Shown here: in pieces, positions 7,389 through 8,817 of the stretch
Layout of the letters: the number at the start of each line of letters is the position of its first letter
How positions within the stretch are numbered: position 1 is the first letter of the stretch
DNA from: Planctomycetota bacterium
GTDB taxonomy: Bacteria; Planctomycetota; UBA8108
Assembly (NCBI GenBank): GCA_002695115.1
Contig: NZOA01000004.1
Location: forward strand, 59,267-68,083
Direction of reading: 5' to 3'
DNA length: 8,817 bases
Position numbers and translations under genes: made by a program
The notes under the pieces: generated by a model
What the model saw: the letters and a program-made list of their open reading frames with translations, nothing else
What the model was told of the DNA's origin: nothing
Database searches by the model: none

Positions 7389-8339
7389 TCAACTCCCACC
7401 ATTCATGGAATCAAACAGCTCCGTCGAGAAGTACCGCTCCATCCTGTCGGGCAGGACGGTGACGATCCGGGCCTCGGGCCCCAATTTTTTTTGCGCTTCG
7501 AGCGCGGCGGCGTAGTTCAACCCGGAGCTCGGGCCGACGGGAAATCCCTGTCGGATGAGCTGCCGGGCGGTATCGAAGACCAGGTCATCACCGATGTCGA
7601 TCTCGATGAGGCCGTTGAGCTCCGCATCTCTGTAGAGCTTCGAGACGCTCTCCTCGACCACGCCGGGTACGCAGGGGCTGAAGCTGCAGCACTCGAGCTC
7701 CTGCAGGGCCGAGCCCCGCACCGGGCGGGCGGCGAAGGGCGTTATCTCGCAGCCGGCCTCCTTGAAGGCTGAATACAGTCCGACGATGGTCCCGCCGGTG
7801 CCAACGCCGCTGACGATGCCGTTGACGGTCCCTCCCGGTATCTGCTTGAGAATCTCCTGTCCCGTCCAGACCCGGTGCGCCTCGGCGTTGTCCGGGTTCT
7901 CGAACTGCCGGGTGTAGTAGGCGCCTGTTTCGCCGGCGATCTCCTCCGCCTTGCGCAGGGCGCCGTGGATGCCTTCGTCCGGAGGCACCAGGATGATCTC
8001 GCCGCCGTAGGCCCTGATCGTCAGCTGTCTCTCCCGGCTGACGCCCTCGGGCATGACGGCGATGAACTCGAGGCCCATCTGGGCGCAGGTCATCGCCAGG
8101 GCGATACTGGTCGAGCCGCTGGAAGCCTCGATGATCGTGCCGCCCGCCTCTATCCTGCCGTTACGCCAGGCTTTTTCGACCATGTAGCGGGCGATCCGGT
8201 CCTTGGTCGATCCGCTGGGGTTGAGAAACTCGAGCTTGCACCAGATGCCTGTTTCAGTCGAGGCGAGACGAACCTCGACCAGCGGCGTGGCCTCGATCTT
8301 CTGGACGAATCGTCCCTCGCTCTTGAAAGGAATGCTCAT
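7389..8339 (-). CDS. PLP-dependent cysteine synthase / cysteine desulfhydrase family enzyme
   Basis: A fold-type II PLP enzyme of 316 residues, the usual length for CysK/CysM. The Schiff-base lysine is K46 in NPSGSTKDRIA, the PLP phosphate loop is GVGTGGT (178-184), QFENPDN (145-151) matches the CysK substrate region, and ERYFSTELF (301-309) matches the CysK C-terminus. Several motifs depart from CysK. The substrate loop reads EASSGSTS (71-78) instead of the usual TSGNTG. PGVVEESV (225-232) replaces the CysK GIGAGF region. GPSSGLN (269-275) replaces GISSGA. As I recall, SSGST, PGVV and GPS.G.N are typical of Cds1-type L-cysteine desulfhydrases. It could therefore make cysteine from O-acetyl- or O-phosphoserine, or release sulfide from cysteine. 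It also carries a C217-C218...C223 cluster. Its ATG directly follows the rhodanese TAA with no gap and only a weak Shine-Dalgarno, suggesting translational coupling. Confidence 0.88.
   Translation of the reverse strand: MSIPFKSEGRFVQKIEATPLVEVRLASTETGIWCKLEFLNPSGSTKDRIARYMVEKAWRNGRIEAGGTIIEASSGSTSIALAMTCAQMGLEFIAVMPEGVSRERQLTIRAYGGEIILVPPDEGIHGALRKAEEIAGETGAYYTRQFENPDNAEAHRVWTGQEILKQIPGGTVNGIVSGVGTGGTIVGLYSAFKEAGCEITPFAARPVRGSALQELECCSFSPCVPGVVEESVSKLYRDAELNGLIEIDIGDDLVFDTARQLIRQGFPVGPSSGLNYAAALEAQKKLGPEARIVTVLPDRMERYFSTELFDSMNGGS
7393..7397 (-). promoter_or_regulatory. Ribosome binding site of tdh inside the upstream gene
   Basis: GGGAG on the minus strand, 5 nt before the ATG at 7387. It encodes the final Gly-Ser of the upstream PLP enzyme, so terminating ribosomes would sit on it. 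It favours the 7387 start over the ATG at 7402. Confidence 0.6.
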
Positions 8340-8738
8340 TTAATCCGTGGTGGTTGGAAAGTCCCGCCTTGCCCATCCCGCGACAACCACGTTGCCGAGG
8401 GCATCGAGCTCCGCGTCGTAGCCGCCCCGCATGTCGACGATCTCCGTATAGCCGGCGCTCAGCAGCATCATCGCCGCCCGCAGCGACCGTCCGCCTCGAA
8501 GGCAGGCGGTGATGAGCTTCCCGTCTTTCTCAAATTGTTCTTCTACCTCGGAGATGAAATCCGGATTGGGTACGAGGCCCGGCCCCATTGAATTTTTTAT
8601 CGCGACGGGAATATTAACCGCCCCCGGAACATGTCCCTCGGCGAATTCTTCTTTCGATCTCACATCCAGGTAGGTATAGCCTTCCTCGGAATCGAGGAGG
8701 GCCCTGGCTTCTTCCGGGTCGATTCTCTTGATATCCAT
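8340..8738 (-). CDS. Single-domain rhodanese-like sulfurtransferase
   Basis: A 132-residue protein made of one rhodanese domain. Typical parts are present: YLDVRSKEEFAEGHVPGAVNIP (split here as YLDVRS at 22-28 and GHVPGAVNIP at 35-44) and the active-site loop C79-LRGG-R84 following LITA. The loop has six residues from Cys to Arg, the size associated with sulfane-sulfur transfer rather than Cdc25-like phosphatase activity. GGYDAELDAL is the usual C-terminal helix region. No signal peptide is seen, so it is probably cytosolic. The ATG at 8738 has AGAGGT about 10 nt upstream. It is the first gene of the four-gene operon and abuts the PLP enzyme (TAA then ATG), suggesting it carries persulfide sulfur to or from that enzyme; this link is inference from position. 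Confidence 0.93.
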   Translation of the reverse strand: MDIKRIDPEEARALLDSEEGYTYLDVRSKEEFAEGHVPGAVNIPVAIKNSMGPGLVPNPDFISEVEEQFEKDGKLITACLRGGRSLRAAMMLLSAGYTEIVDMRGGYDAELDALGNVVVAGWARRDFPTTTD

Positions 8739-8770
8739 CGATAATGTACCTCTAGAGTAAACCTTGCAAG

Positions 8771-8800
8771 ATAATGCGACGAAGTAGGGGGCCGACGCAA
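8771..8800 (-). promoter_or_regulatory. Tentative promoter of the rhodanese-kbl operon
   Basis: In the 79-bp stretch before the rhodanese start, the minus strand shows TTGCGT (8800-8795), an 18-nt spacer and CATTAT (8776-8771). Matches to consensus are 3 and 4 of 6. A start near 8764 would give a leader of about 26 nt containing the AGAGGT ribosome site. It is weak and could equally lie upstream of the window. Nothing else is recognisable in 8739-8817. Confidence 0.22.
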
Positions 8801-8817
8801 GTAAAGTACCGCTACCT

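Noticed and set aside
5256..7462. Long plus-strand open frames opposite kbl and tdh (for example 5256-6110, 6120-7088 and 6260-7462).
   Set aside because: Antisense shadows of two well-recognised enzymes; low-complexity translations without motifs.
1047..8815. 13-nt direct repeat AAAGTACCGCTAC at 1047-1059 and 8803-8815, near both ends of the window, considered as a possible attachment site or element boundary.
   Set aside because: A match of this length is expected about once by chance in 8.8 kb; no integrase or transposase lies between, and one copy is inside the VWA coding sequence.
8739..8817. CATTATC occurring twice 30 nt apart upstream of the rhodanese, considered as a tandem operator.
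   Set aside because: Seven bases is too short to separate from chance, and one copy nearly touches the start codon.

Overview
GC-rich bacterial DNA, densely coding, most likely from a planctomycete (Planctomycetota). Two protein architectures point there. One is a HEAT-repeat/von Willebrand A (VWA) protein with the W..WW linker ahead of the VWA domain. The other is a giant exported protein ending in the planctomycete-style dockerin-like tail (RGDANGDG...DISDAV, a second calcium loop, then a P-rich stretch and DPTEDEFDC). The assignment rests on recalled family features, not on a database search.

Layout. Positions 1-1071 (+) are the 3' part of a HEAT-VWA gene that begins outside the window. 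A 108-bp gap (1072-1179) holds a good sigma70-type promoter with a perfect TATAAT. Positions 1180-5019 (+) encode one 1279-residue exported protein with, in order: signal peptide, two lamin-tail domains, an Ig-like region, a CotH-type kinase-fold domain, a PKD domain, a carbohydrate-binding-like beta domain and a dockerin-like tail. It ends 14 nt from the stop of a convergent gene, and a 7-bp inverted repeat spans both stop codons.

Positions 8738 down to 5034 (- strand) look like a four-gene operon: a single-domain rhodanese, a PLP-dependent cysteine synthase/cysteine desulfhydrase family enzyme, L-threonine 3-dehydrogenase (tdh) and 2-amino-3-ketobutyrate CoA ligase (kbl). Gaps are 0, 1 and 14 nt, so translational coupling is likely. 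Tdh and Kbl together convert threonine to glycine and acetyl-CoA. The two upstream genes are sulfur-related, so the operon may link threonine/glycine catabolism to cysteine or sulfide chemistry. Which direction the PLP enzyme works in is the main open question, because its motifs mix CysK-like and desulfhydrase-like features.

No RNA gene, mobile element, CRISPR array or integrase was found. Apart from the 108-bp gap and the last 79 bp, essentially everything is coding. I do not see a clearly novel defence or mobile system. The most interesting parts are the composition of the sulfur/threonine operon, the atypical PLP enzyme, and the multidomain CotH protein.
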